Shown here one piece after another: positions 1 to 8,269 of a stretch of DNA of 38,080 nucleotides. The stretch is from an uncultured Bacilli bacterium (GTDB taxonomy: Bacteria; Bacillota_I; Bacilli_A; RF39; UBA660), in the NCBI GenBank assembly GCA_910584085.1, contig CAJTZY010000014.1:1-38080 (forward strand). The letters are read 5' to 3'. The notes beneath the pieces are model-generated. The model did not search any database. It saw nothing but the letters and a program-made list of their open reading frames with translations, and had not been told where the DNA came from. The position numbers and the translations under genes were made by a program. Within the stretch, counting starts at the first letter, position 1. Each line of letters starts with the position of its first letter.

Positions 1-598
1 TACATGATTTATCATATTCAGCTTTGCTTACTACTTTTCCATTCTTATCATAGTACTTTCCGTTTACTACCTTACATGAATAACTTTGTTCTTCTTTTGT
101 TTTGTCTGATGGAGTTGGTTCCTTTTTCTCACAAATTCCATCTGGGCAATAATTATAACATCCTAAATAAACTATTATATAGTCTTCTTGCTTTCCACAA
201 CTCAAATTAACCTTAAGTCTATATTCTTCTGTATATTTTGTAATTTCAACATATGATTTATTAACATCACAAGCTTTACCATCTTTATCCTTCATATTTA
301 GGACTAAGTGCAAATCATACATTTGCTGTAAAGTTAACTTTTTAGTTTCACCAACTTTTTGTGGCAATCTTTCATTAGTATAATAACCTACAGCTGCATC
401 TTTCATTCTTGCTATATTATTAGCAAATATTTCATCATAAAGTACAGATATTCTGTCTAAATCATAAACATTTACTTTTCTATCTACATAACCTCTAGTT
501 GGAAACAACCATAACATTAAAAATATAAATAAAAGTACCACCAAAATTGTTAGAAAAAAACTTTTAAACGAGAATTTTTCTTTTCTATCATCATACAT
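1..598 (-). CDS. Membrane-anchored extracytoplasmic protein, 3' end beyond window
   Basis: An open frame runs leftward from an ATG at 598 (protein start MYDDRKEKFS) to the window edge without a stop, giving about 199 residues, so the gene is partial. A short basic N-terminus precedes one hydrophobic segment at about residues 12-30. The remainder is polar and cysteine-containing (a CYNYC cluster near residue 150), which suggests an N-in single-pass protein with an outside domain. The tail carries a Pro/Ser/Lys-rich linker (KKEPTPSDK) followed by the start of what may be a second small domain. A GGGGGC ribosome site lies just upstream, and so does a good TTGACA/TATTAT promoter. I recognise no family; the function is unknown. 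Confidence 0.75.
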   Translation of the reverse strand, partial: MYDDRKEKFSFKSFFLTILVVLLFIFLMLWLFPTRGYVDRKVNVYDLDRISVLYDEIFANNIARMKDAAVGYYTNERLPQKVGETKKLTLQQMYDLHLVLNMKDKDGKACDVNKSYVEITKYTEEYRLKVNLSCGKQEDYIIVYLGCYNYCPDGICEKKEPTPSDKTKEEQSYSCKVVNGKYYDKNGKVVSKAEYDKSC

Positions 599-630
599 AA
601 AATAGCCCCCTTCGCTTTTTAATGTTTTCT

Positions 631-660
631 ATAATAACACTAATCCATATATTTGTCAAG
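631..660 (-). promoter_or_regulatory. Sigma-A-type promoter of the partial membrane protein gene
   Basis: Read leftward, TTGACA, a 17-nt spacer and TATTAT lie about 35 nt before the ATG at 598. The -35, spacer length and -10 closely match those upstream of the lipoprotein gene at 37957. Coordinates are accurate to about 1 nt. Confidence 0.6.
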
Positions 661-691
661 TTCAATCTAGCAAACGTTTATTAGTATAATT

Positions 692-2551
692 TTACTTTTT
701 ATATACTTTCCCCTTATCTTCTTCTATTGGTATTAGACTTTCTATTTCATTTACTTTACTTTCTTCTATATCAAGTAATTCTTTAAATGTTTTACATATA
801 TTCTCTAAACTTTCTACTTCTTCTCTTCCTTTTAATATTACCTTACTTGATGTACTATTTTTTAATAAACTTGGTATTATTATTGTTGCTATTTCTCTTA
901 ATCTCGCTATATTTAAATAATTTAGTTCCATTAAATTATTTATTTGTTCATATAGTGTTTTCATCATAATCTCATTATATTCTAATAATGGCATCTTTTC
1001 GCTTATATTATTTTTTATTGAATTATTATCTATATTTAATAATCTTATATCTCTTTCATCTGATATTTCACTATTTTTTACATTTTCCTTACATTCCTGT
1101 AACTTATCTTGGCACACTTCTATTACTTCTTTTAACATTTCAAATCCATTAATTTCTTCTTTTAAATTATATACCTTATATCTAAGAAAACTAATTATTT
1201 GATTTATTGCTGATTTGTTTATTACTAATCCATCATTATCTACATCAAAGAATGTTCTTTCTATAATTTTACTTAAATCTTCAGGATTTCTTTCTTCTAA
1301 TTTAGTTAATTTTGTTAATACTTTCTTTAAGTTTATTGTTTCTATACTTGATTTTGAATTTGTTTGTAATTCATATAATAGTTTTGCTATATATAGAGAA
1401 TAATTTTCTAATTCTTCTCCATATTGTTTTATTTTTGTTGAGTCATTTAATTCTTTATTTCCTAACTCATAACTTTTTATTTCAGTTAACATATCTTGAA
1501 CATTCTTTACTTCTACTAATTCTTTTGGTTTATTTTGATTGACATAATTCTTAATATAGTCATTGAAGTCTTCTCTATAATCATATTTATAACCACCAAC
1601 TGAATCTATATTATCAATTATTTTATCAATAAACTCTTTATGTTCACTTAACTTAAAACATTTTTTATCAAATATATAATTATCAAATAGTGCAGCATTT
1701 ATTTTATCTTGTAATTCTTCTTCTCTTATTTTTCTTAAATCTTTTTTTATATGATTTAAATCTACCTTTGTATTATATATTGTGAGTGTTTCAATTAAAA
1801 AAACACTTGAATGCTTTATGAGGAAAATGATATAGATATCAAATAAACTAGTTTTTAAATTTAAATTTATATTTTTTAATGATGAAATAGATAAATATAT
1901 ATACCAATCACTTGTTAATTTGCCTGATACAGTAATATTTTTAAGTGAATCACACCCATAAAATACATTACTTTCTATAGCTGTTATATTGCCTGAAATA
2001 GTTACTGACTCAAGTGACTTGCAATCTAAAAATGCATAACTATCTATAAACTTTATACTATTTGGAAGATTTATATTTTCTAAACTTTCACAATGAGCAA
2101 ATGCACGATTTTCTATTTCTACCACATTACTTGGTATATTTATATGTTTTAACTTACTACAATTTTTAAATGCACTTTCACTTATTTTGGTTACACTTTC
2201 TGGAAGTGTTATATTTTCCAAATTCTCGCATTGGGCAAACATTTCATAGTTTATTTCTGATAAATTATCTGGCAAGGATACTTCTTTAAGAGAAGTACAA
2301 TAACTAAATATTCCTGATTGTACTATAATAACACTATTTGGAATTGTTATATCTGTTAAGTTTTCACACCAAGTAAATACCCTCATTCCTATTTTCATTA
2401 CACTATTTGGAATTATTACGGTTTTAAGAAAATAACAATTAGAAAATGCATAGTCTCCTATTTCTGTTATGTAACTTGGAACTTCAAATGTTCCATCAAT
2501 ATTTATATCATCATCTGTCACTTTAACTAAAATATTATCCTTTATTTCCAT
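692..2551 (-). CDS. BspA-type leucine-rich-repeat protein with long helical C-terminus
   Basis: A 619-residue protein. From about residue 20 to 210 it holds around eight copies of a 23-residue BspA/LRR_5 repeat with the pattern (I/L)P-x-S-(V/I)-x-x-I-x-x-x-x-F-x-x-C-x-x-L-x-x-I. This is a solenoid usually used for protein binding. The remaining 400 residues are Lys/Glu/Asn-rich and predicted helical, with coiled-coil-like stretches and no recognised domain. No signal peptide or membrane segment is visible, which is notable because many BspA-like proteins are secreted; this one looks cytoplasmic. The start is fixed by GGGAG 8-9 nt upstream and a TTGACA-16-TATAAT promoter. The gene is monocistronic. 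The repeat class is clear but the role is unknown. Confidence 0.85.
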   Translation of the reverse strand: MEIKDNILVKVTDDDINIDGTFEVPSYITEIGDYAFSNCYFLKTVIIPNSVMKIGMRVFTWCENLTDITIPNSVIIVQSGIFSYCTSLKEVSLPDNLSEINYEMFAQCENLENITLPESVTKISESAFKNCSKLKHINIPSNVVEIENRAFAHCESLENINLPNSIKFIDSYAFLDCKSLESVTISGNITAIESNVFYGCDSLKNITVSGKLTSDWYIYLSISSLKNINLNLKTSLFDIYIIFLIKHSSVFLIETLTIYNTKVDLNHIKKDLRKIREEELQDKINAALFDNYIFDKKCFKLSEHKEFIDKIIDNIDSVGGYKYDYREDFNDYIKNYVNQNKPKELVEVKNVQDMLTEIKSYELGNKELNDSTKIKQYGEELENYSLYIAKLLYELQTNSKSSIETINLKKVLTKLTKLEERNPEDLSKIIERTFFDVDNDGLVINKSAINQIISFLRYKVYNLKEEINGFEMLKEVIEVCQDKLQECKENVKNSEISDERDIRLLNIDNNSIKNNISEKMPLLEYNEIMMKTLYEQINNLMELNYLNIARLREIATIIIPSLLKNSTSSKVILKGREEVESLENICKTFKELLDIEESKVNEIESLIPIEEDKGKVYKK

Positions 2552-2578
2552 ATAAAGCTCCCTTTTTTGTTAATGCAT

Positions 2579-2606
2579 ATTATATCATTTAATATAAAAA
2601 TGTCAA
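2579..2606 (-). promoter_or_regulatory. Sigma-A-type promoter of the LRR gene
   Basis: Read leftward: TTGACA (2606-2601), 16-nt spacer, TATAAT (2584-2579). It lies about 28 nt before the start codon at 2551. Confidence 0.7.
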
Positions 2607-2650
2607 ATAAAAAAACACTATTAATTTTTAAACTAATAATAGTGTTTATA
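2606..2650 (-). terminator. Intrinsic terminator after the glycosylase gene
   Basis: Read leftward, an 11-bp stem (AAACACTATTA pairing with TAATAGTGTTT) is followed by a run of Ts. It lies just past the glycosylase stop at 2653 and ends next to the LRR promoter. Confidence 0.75.
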
Positions 2651-2652
2651 AA

Positions 2653-3477
2653 CTATTTTTTATTTCTTTTATAATTAAACATGTATTGTATAGCAAGACC
2701 ACTATATTCATTATATTTATTATAAGCGAATTCTTTTATATTTTTTTCACCCTCAATATTATAATCTTCTTTCATGAACTTTTTTACCCATGTATCTATC
2801 GGATATACATCAAATTTTTGATATGCGAATAAAAGTATACAAGAGGCAACCTTATTTCCAATTCCCTTAAAACTCATTAAATAATTTCTAGATTCTTCAC
2901 TATCCATATTATATATATTATCTAAATCTAAATTTCCGTTTTTAATACTACTTATAATTTCATATAAATATTTATCTCTAAAACCAACCTTGCAATTTCT
3001 AAAATCTTCTTCACTTAATGTCTGTAATTTATCTAATGTTGGAAATAAATAGTACTCCTTACCTTTAAAGTTAATCCTCTCTCCATAATTATAAGAAATT
3101 AAATTAAGTGAATTTGCTATAGATGGCACTCTATTATTTTGAGATATAATATATGCTACTAAGGTTTCAAGTGGATCCTGATGAATCATTTTAAGTCCTC
3201 TACTAAAAACTAGGGCATCTTTTAATTTTTTATCTTTTCTTAGTATATTTTTTTCTATTAAGTCATAATCTCTATTTAAGTCTAAATAATCATAAACTAT
3301 CTCTTTTAAATTTTCATCCTTATTTGATTCAACTATAATTGTATCCCCATCTATCGTAAAAATTAAAACTCTATCTTTTATTATAACAGTAAATTGATTT
3401 TCTTCTTCTGCAAATCTAAATATTTGGCCACAAGTAATCGTTGCCCTTAAATCAAAATCATTTTTTATCTTGATCAT
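2653..3477 (-). CDS. ogg: 8-oxoguanine DNA glycosylase/AP lyase, OGG1-type (HhH-GPD)
   Basis: Excises oxidised guanine from DNA and nicks the abasic site (base excision repair). The N-terminus has CGQIFRF, the counterpart of CGQSFRW in eukaryotic OGG1. The helix-hairpin-helix is FKGIGNKVASC, whose Lys matches the Schiff-base lysine, followed by YPIDTWV, whose Asp is the catalytic Asp of the HhH-GPD family. No Cys-rich Fe-S motif is present, as expected for OGG1-like members. The open frame extends to 3489 with TTG/GTG codons, but GGTGAT just before the ATG at 3477 favours the start used here, giving about 274 residues. It overlaps none or only a few codons of the upstream gene's end (3458), so the two are probably cotranscribed. 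Confidence 0.88.
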   Translation of the reverse strand: MIKIKNDFDLRATITCGQIFRFAEEENQFTVIIKDRVLIFTIDGDTIIVESNKDENLKEIVYDYLDLNRDYDLIEKNILRKDKKLKDALVFSRGLKMIHQDPLETLVAYIISQNNRVPSIANSLNLISYNYGERINFKGKEYYLFPTLDKLQTLSEEDFRNCKVGFRDKYLYEIISSIKNGNLDLDNIYNMDSEESRNYLMSFKGIGNKVASCILLFAYQKFDVYPIDTWVKKFMKEDYNIEGEKNIKEFAYNKYNEYSGLAIQYMFNYKRNKK

Positions 3478-4762
3478 TAACATCACCAATACTTTCTTTA
3501 TTATATATTTTTTTATGAACTACTTGACTATTCTTTTTTCTATAATTTTCTTCTAAATATTCATAATATGTTCCAGGAGAAATTATACCTACTAATTTTA
3601 ATACTTCAAATATATAATTTCTCATCAAATGATCCGCAAAATAACTACAATTAGTTCCAAGTACAAAATATGTTTTATACTCACCACCATTAAACTTATA
3701 AAACTTTGCTCTAGTTGTATTATATAATTTACTTGCATAATCTTTATATTTTAATTTATTTTTTTTATCACTAACACAAAGTGGTTCCCAAGCATATACA
3801 GATTTCATAATTTCATCTAATCTTTTTCTTACCTTTTCTTTTTGTTTATTTGTTAGTTTAATACCATATTCAACTATGGTTTTTCTACTATTCTTTATAC
3901 AAAAATTAATATATTTTTCTTTATTAGTAACAGTAAATAATACTCCATCCCCTAAGGATGAAAATAATCTGTAACTATCCTTATCATAATTTCCATATGA
4001 ATAAATTTTACCATCAAACATAATATCCATATGGCCTAATTGATTAAAACCATATTTAGACATATGTATAAATACTTTTAAATCAGAATTATCTTCTTTT
4101 ATTTCTTCTTCACTTGTTAAATAATCTATGTACCTATTGATTGATTTGAGCGCTCTTTTTGGAACAAATGCTTCAAAAAGCACTGGAAGTGAAACTCTAA
4201 GTTTTCTTTTTATTTTTAATTTGAATTTATCCGATAATATATCTATTATAAATTCGTAAATTTTATTAAAACCAAGTAATATACAATATATTCCTATAAT
4301 CATAATAAATAGATTTAACTTTTCTAATGGATAAAATAGAAATAATAAAGAAAATGATAAAAAGAATATACTAAAGAATAAATCTTTAAATCTGGACTTT
4401 AAGTTTATTTCCTTTAAGATAATATAATTTACAAACTTAACTACAGCATTAAAAAGTAAATACATTGAAAATACTATTGGAAGTATAGAAAGTGGTATTT
4501 TAGGGAAAGATAACATTACAAATCCAAGTATTATATTTATTATAATTCCAAATAAAACTTGATTATTTCTAACTATTTTTTTATTTAAAATAAAGTTTAG
4601 TAGTTTAGATAGTCCATAAATTAAAAATACATATACAAATAAATTTACTACTCTAGTATATATTGAAATACTTCCAATAGTTATAATAAACCCCAAGGTT
4701 ATTATGCCTATACCTGATAATAAATTATTAATTAAATTTAACTCTCTTTTTCTTACTACCAT
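3458..4762 (-). CDS. DUF308/HdeD-like membrane protein with C-terminal cysteine-peptidase-like domain
   Basis: About 434 residues. The N-terminal half has around six hydrophobic helices (residues ~10-185) arranged like the HdeD/DUF308 family. The C-terminal half is soluble. It contains an early His in FNQLGHMDIMF and a late Cys in LGTNCSYFADHL, the order (His first, Cys later) expected of circularly permuted NlpC/P60/LRAT-like papain folds, with YSYGNY and RLFSSLGDG patterns between. This would make it a membrane-tethered amidase or acyl-transferring enzyme, but that is fold inference from a few motifs. I chose the ATG at 4762 over the TTG at 4786 because GGAAGGG lies 6-7 nt before it. The gene has its own promoter and its 3' end overlaps the glycosylase start region. 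Confidence 0.7.
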   Translation of the reverse strand: MVVRKRELNLINNLLSGIGIITLGFIITIGSISIYTRVVNLFVYVFLIYGLSKLLNFILNKKIVRNNQVLFGIIINIILGFVMLSFPKIPLSILPIVFSMYLLFNAVVKFVNYIILKEINLKSRFKDLFFSIFFLSFSLLFLFYPLEKLNLFIMIIGIYCILLGFNKIYEFIIDILSDKFKLKIKRKLRVSLPVLFEAFVPKRALKSINRYIDYLTSEEEIKEDNSDLKVFIHMSKYGFNQLGHMDIMFDGKIYSYGNYDKDSYRLFSSLGDGVLFTVTNKEKYINFCIKNSRKTIVEYGIKLTNKQKEKVRKRLDEIMKSVYAWEPLCVSDKKNKLKYKDYASKLYNTTRAKFYKFNGGEYKTYFVLGTNCSYFADHLMRNYIFEVLKLVGIISPGTYYEYLEENYRKKNSQVVHKKIYNKESIGDVNDQDKK

Positions 4763-4787
4763 AATATTTCCCTTCCAAATTGACAAT

Positions 4788-4816
4788 ATTATATCAGAAA
4801 ATAAAATTATTGTAAA
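4788..4816 (-). promoter_or_regulatory. Sigma-A-type promoter of the DUF308-like gene
   Basis: Read leftward: TTTACA (4816-4811), 17-nt spacer, TATAAT (4793-4788). It is divergent from the tRNA promoter, only 14 nt away. Confidence 0.7.
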
Positions 4817-4829
4817 TTTAAAAAAGGGG

Positions 4830-4858
4830 TTGAAAAAGAAAAAATTATTTGCTATAAT
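4830..4858 (+). promoter_or_regulatory. Sigma-A-type promoter of tRNA-Met
   Basis: TTGAAA (4830-4835), 17-nt spacer, TATAAT (4853-4858), ending 16 nt before the tRNA 5' end. Confidence 0.75.
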
Positions 4859-4874
4859 ATTATTGTTGTTTTAT

Positions 4875-4951
4875 GGCGATGTAGCTCAGTTGGCTAGAGC
4901 ACATGGTTCATACCCATGGTGTCGAGAGTTCGAATCTCCCCGTCGCTACCA
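4875..4951 (+). tRNA. tRNA-Met (CAU), elongator type, CCA encoded
   Basis: A 77-nt cloverleaf. The acceptor stem 4875-4881 pairs with 4941-4947 (with two G-U pairs), the discriminator is A4948 and the encoded CCA is 4949-4951. The D-arm carries GTAGCTCAG. The anticodon stem CATGG/CCATG encloses TTCATAC with anticodon CAT at 4909-4911. The T-loop is TTCGAAT. The first acceptor pair is G-U, not the mismatch typical of bacterial initiators, and overall similarity is to the B. subtilis elongator tRNA-Met. A CAT tRNA for Ile (lysidine-modified) cannot be fully excluded. The T-stem (GAGAG/CTCCC) has an A4925-C4939 mismatch. Confidence 0.93.
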
Positions 4952-4961
4952 GATTGATAGT

Positions 4962-5002
4962 AAACTCGAACTTTTAAAATTTTCAGTAGTTCGAGTTTTA
5001 AT
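4962..5002 (+). terminator. Intrinsic terminator after tRNA-Met
   Basis: An 11-bp inverted repeat, AAACTCGAACT (4962-4972) and AGTTCGAGTTT (4988-4998), followed by a short T-containing tail. It lies 10 nt after the CCA end. Confidence 0.75.
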
Positions 5003-5045
5003 ATGTTTAAAATTATGATAAAATCTTTATAGATTAAATTGAACT

Positions 5046-5075
5046 TTGTCAATTTAATAAACACACTTGTATAAT
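5046..5075 (+). promoter_or_regulatory. Sigma-A-type promoter of the PP2C-like gene
   Basis: TTGTCA (5046-5051), 18-nt spacer, TATAAT (5070-5075), 28 nt before the start codon at 5103. Confidence 0.65.
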
Positions 5076-5102
5076 GACATAATCATTAAAGGAGTGATAG
5101 AT

Positions 5103-5936
5103 ATGTTGGTATATATGAATACATTTGAAAATACAAAGACATTAAATAACAATTTCCCAATAGAAGATCAATTTTATGCTTCCGAAAATGAAGCAGTTGT
5201 CGCTGATGGAATAACTAGGGATCCTATTGGAGTTGGCGATTTATCAACTTGTTCACAAAAAGAATTTTTAGCTAAATATCCAAGACCTAGCGGTGCTGAA
5301 TTAGCCGCTAAAGAAATTTGTTATACCTTTTCTAAAACTTCTGGTTTATTAAGGGATAGATTAATTCAGTGTAATAATGCTGTTAAAAAATTAAATGATA
5401 GATATATTTTAGAATGTGATTATCTTGAAAATGATTATTTTGGTGCAGTGGCTAGTTGTGTTAGTATTAAGAATGATATATTAGATTATGCATATATATG
5501 TGATTGTGGGGTAATTGTATATGATAATTTAGGTAATATTAAATTTCAGACAGAAGATGATAAAGAGCGTTATAGTGATCCTTTTATAAATAAAATAGGT
5601 ATTCCTTGGAATTTACCAGAAGCCAGGGTTATTGTTAGAAGAGATTATAGAAATAATTTAGATAATACTTATAATGGAAGATGTATATCATATGGGGCAA
5701 TTACTGGAGAGATTACCACTATAAACTTTATAAAAACAGGCCAAATAGAATTATCTAATGGTGATACGGTTTTAGTATACAGTGATGGATTTACTAAATT
5801 TTTGCATGATAAAGATTTCATATCACAAATAATTAATTTTGAAAAAGATAAGTTTGAAAACTATATAGAAATAAAGGCCCAAAGTGATTACGAAAAATAT
5901 GGTAAGGAGAAAACATTAGTATTATTTAAAAAATAA
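5103..5936 (+). CDS. PP2C/SpoIIE-like protein serine/threonine phosphatase
   Basis: About 277 residues with the metal-binding signatures of the PPM phosphatase fold. VVADGITRDP near residue 35 supplies the first Asp-Gly, DYAYICDCG lies in a central strand, and VYSDGFTKFL near residue 235 supplies the second conserved Asp-Gly. It is single-domain and cytoplasmic, with no partner kinase beside it, so its substrate is unknown. The start is set by AAAGGAGTGAT just before the ATG at 5103, not the ATG at 5067, which has no ribosome site and lies in the -10 region. It is monocistronic, with its own promoter and terminator. Confidence 0.75.
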   Translation: MLVYMNTFENTKTLNNNFPIEDQFYASENEAVVADGITRDPIGVGDLSTCSQKEFLAKYPRPSGAELAAKEICYTFSKTSGLLRDRLIQCNNAVKKLNDRYILECDYLENDYFGAVASCVSIKNDILDYAYICDCGVIVYDNLGNIKFQTEDDKERYSDPFINKIGIPWNLPEARVIVRRDYRNNLDNTYNGRCISYGAITGEITTINFIKTGQIELSNGDTVLVYSDGFTKFLHDKDFISQIINFEKDKFENYIEIKAQSDYEKYGKEKTLVLFKK

Positions 5937-5976
5937 AAGTTGTTGAACGTCCTTACTTAGGGTACCAATAGTTTAT

Positions 5977-6006
5977 AAAATGGCTTGTTAAAAAGTCATT
6001 TTTTTA
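5977..6006 (+). terminator. Intrinsic terminator after the PP2C-like gene
   Basis: A stem of AAATGGCTT with AAGTCATTT (one G-T pair) and a short loop, then a T-run, about 40 nt after the stop codon. Confidence 0.7.
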
Positions 6007-6025
6007 TTTAATATCAATAATATAC

Positions 6026-6056
6026 AAAAAGAATAATTTCATATTTAAAATTATTC
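6026..6056 (-). terminator. Intrinsic terminator after the amidoligase gene
   Basis: Read leftward: GAATAATTT (6056-6048), loop, AAATTATTC (6039-6031), then five Ts. It serves the gene ending at 6074. Confidence 0.65.
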
Positions 6057-6073
6057 CCTTATTAGCTACAATA

Positions 6074-7534
6074 TTATTTTATTTTTAAACAATATTGTTT
6101 ATTTTCTTTAAATGTTTTTTTACCAACTTTATATTTTTCATAACTAGGATTATCTTTCACAGAAATCCACCTTTTTTTAAATATTTGTTTTTCATCTTCT
6201 GTATCAAACAATAAATTAAGTAATGAATCTAGTTTTTCTTCTTCAGTAACATGGTGATTAAGTAATTCATTAAGTTGTTCTCTTTTATATTTATCATTAT
6301 TTGATAACTTTAAACTAACTTCACAAAGCTTGCCTACTAATAATAAATCTTCCATAACTATTTTAGGGGATAGTGAATTATTGAACAGTCTAAATTCTAT
6401 TCTACCCTTATCTTTACTATTCCAAGTCATATGATTAAAATTTATACTTGTATATCTGATACTAGTATCTTTTTCAGATTTTTGCTCCATATACTTTTTA
6501 AATACTTCATATTTATCTTCTTCTGTTCTAGCTTCCATTAATTCAAACTCTAAATCACCGTGATCAAAACCTAATAAATCATTTAACCTGTTTCTAACTT
6601 GGATATTGTACATAAATCTATTAATATCTTCATCAGTTTCAAGTTTTATATTTGAATTTTCCTTTAAAGTTTTTTGGATATTTTCCTTAATAGGAGCTGC
6701 CATATTAATAGCCATCACTCTAATTACATCATTTTCTGCATTTGCAATCTTAAAAAATAGTTCTTCACATTCACCCCAAATTATAAGCAAATACTTAAGT
6801 GCTTCTACATTATCGCCAAAATAATCTGTACCTATATTTATATGTAACCCTGTCCCACCATGAACTTTCGCACCAAAAACATTAAATAAAGTAATCATTC
6901 CAACTATTTGATTTAAACAATTTAAATTATTTGTCATAATTGGCGAGGATGCTTCTGGTGATTCATCATTATCTATTTCTTTTGAAAAAATCCATTTATC
7001 AAATTCATTTTCTTTTTCAAAATCAACATTTTTTGACATGCTATTTATTAATTCATCTGAAAATGATAAAGATTTCATAATTTGTACAATTATTCCACTT
7101 GTATATAACGATTTTATATCTTGAAAAGATGGATTATAGTATTCTAACTCCACACCAAATTTCAAATTTGTAGGTATATTTAAAATTTGTGAAACCTCTT
7201 CCATTTTAATATCAGAAAATAACTTGCTAAATATTTTTTCCTTATTTTTATCATTTACATTTTCTAAAACTTCCTGAATAAAATTCCAACTATAAAGTTT
7301 TGAATTTTCAAATTTAAAATAAAAGTAAGTCATAATAAGCTCTACTTTCATATCTAAATCTTTAATTGTACGTATTACAAGTGTTAAAAATTTATACTTA
7401 AGTTCATAGTCATAAATCTCATTTAAATATTTAACAATTCCCTTAACTTTATTTAAAATTTCCTCATCAGAATAATTTGATATATTGTCTATAAATTTTA
7501 ATATATTATTGTATTCTGTCTTATCTATTTTCAT
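6074..7534 (-). CDS. Amidoligase-family enzyme (COOH-NH2 ligase)
   Basis: 486 residues. The N-terminal 120 residues are helical and unrecognised. The rest matches the predicted amidoligase family, relatives of glutamine synthetase/GCS that join a carboxylate to an amine using ATP. Visible signatures are FGVELEYY (~125), SPEASSPIM (~190), HGGTGLHINIG (~225), and YTSINFNH with RIEFRLFNNSLS (~370-385), the metal/ATP-binding Glu and His positions of the fold. Family members are thought to make isopeptide or peptide-tag linkages, but substrates are mostly unknown. The gene is monocistronic and divergent from the WYL-SIS-Ham1 cluster. Its start ATG is preceded by GGGGTG and a TAGACA-16-TATAAT promoter. 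Confidence 0.75.
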   Translation of the reverse strand: MKIDKTEYNNILKFIDNISNYSDEEILNKVKGIVKYLNEIYDYELKYKFLTLVIRTIKDLDMKVELIMTYFYFKFENSKLYSWNFIQEVLENVNDKNKEKIFSKLFSDIKMEEVSQILNIPTNLKFGVELEYYNPSFQDIKSLYTSGIIVQIMKSLSFSDELINSMSKNVDFEKENEFDKWIFSKEIDNDESPEASSPIMTNNLNCLNQIVGMITLFNVFGAKVHGGTGLHINIGTDYFGDNVEALKYLLIIWGECEELFFKIANAENDVIRVMAINMAAPIKENIQKTLKENSNIKLETDEDINRFMYNIQVRNRLNDLLGFDHGDLEFELMEARTEEDKYEVFKKYMEQKSEKDTSIRYTSINFNHMTWNSKDKGRIEFRLFNNSLSPKIVMEDLLLVGKLCEVSLKLSNNDKYKREQLNELLNHHVTEEEKLDSLLNLLFDTEDEKQIFKKRWISVKDNPSYEKYKVGKKTFKENKQYCLKIK

Positions 7535-7590
7535 AATTCACACCCCAAAATATGAAGTTTATTATATCACATTTTATTTTTTTGTCTATA

Positions 7591-7633
7591 TTACATATGT
7601 AAATTATATTAAAATTGATATTTTTTATATCAA
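7591..7633. promoter_or_regulatory. Two inverted repeats in the divergent amidoligase/WYL promoter region
   Basis: TTACATATGTAA (7591-7602) is a perfect 12-bp palindrome. TTGATAT-N5-ATATCAA (7615-7633) is a 7-bp inverted repeat just upstream of the WYL-gene -10 (TATAAT, 7644-7649). Their position suits operators for the WYL regulator. In so AT-rich a context, chance palindromes are possible. Confidence 0.4.
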
Positions 7634-7669
7634 AATAATGTGTTATAATAATTAATCAAGGAGGAGTCT

Positions 7670-8269
7670 ATGTCTAAGATATCTAATGCGATTACAATGT
7701 TAAATTTACTATCAACTGGAAAAAAATATACTATAGAAGAACTTGCCAAAACCCTAGAAATATCAAAAAGAATGGTTAGAACATATAAAGAGGAATTGGA
7801 AAAAGCTGGAATATATATTGATTCAATAATGGGACCATATGGTGGATATGTATTAAATCAATATATAAAAATACCCGAAAGAAAATTAAAAAAAGAGGAT
7901 TATGAATTATTAGATAAATATATATCAAATAGCGATTCAGATATTGACAAAGAAAAACTTGAACTTTTAAAAGACAAAATTAGAGGAATATATATAGTAA
8001 GCAAAAATAAGGAAAAAGAGTTAAACTTAAATGATGAAACATTAAAAAAATATAATATATTAGTTCGATCAATAAAAGAAAGTAAAAAAGTAAAAATATT
8101 ATATTATTCCTTTAATACGGGTGAAAATGAAAGGATTATAAATCCTGCTGAAATGTTTTTATTTAAAGATGGTTGGTACTGTGCTGCATATTGTGAACTT
8201 AGACGTGATATAAGACATTTTGAATTGAAACGAATTAAAAAAATAGAAATGCTAGATAAAAATTTTTAA
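7670..8269 (+). CDS. HTH-WYL transcriptional regulator
   Basis: 199 residues. Residues ~1-60 form a winged helix-turn-helix of the DeoR/HTH_11 type (YTIEELAKTLEISKRMVRTY). Residues ~120-199 are a WYL domain: ILYYSF, IINPAEMF, GWYCAAYCELR, FELKRIKKI, where the family usually has P-x-x-L...W-Y-L...R-x-F-R-L-x-R-I. WYL domains bind ligands, often nucleotides or nucleic acid, and control many defence and stress loci. This protein ends right after WYL and lacks the C-terminal WCX extension found in many members. The start has GGAGGAG 5 nt upstream. It is the first gene of a cluster with the SIS and Ham1-like genes and is likely their regulator, which is inference. Confidence 0.85.
   Translation: MSKISNAITMLNLLSTGKKYTIEELAKTLEISKRMVRTYKEELEKAGIYIDSIMGPYGGYVLNQYIKIPERKLKKEDYELLDKYISNSDSDIDKEKLELLKDKIRGIYIVSKNKEKELNLNDETLKKYNILVRSIKESKKVKILYYSFNTGENERIINPAEMFLFKDGWYCAAYCELRRDIRHFELKRIKKIEMLDKNF

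Noticed and set aside
4..210. Rightward open frame of 68 codons at the left edge
   Set aside because: It lies opposite the leftward membrane-protein frame, which has a promoter, a ribosome site and a full-length open frame. The rightward frame is a shadow with no ribosome site.
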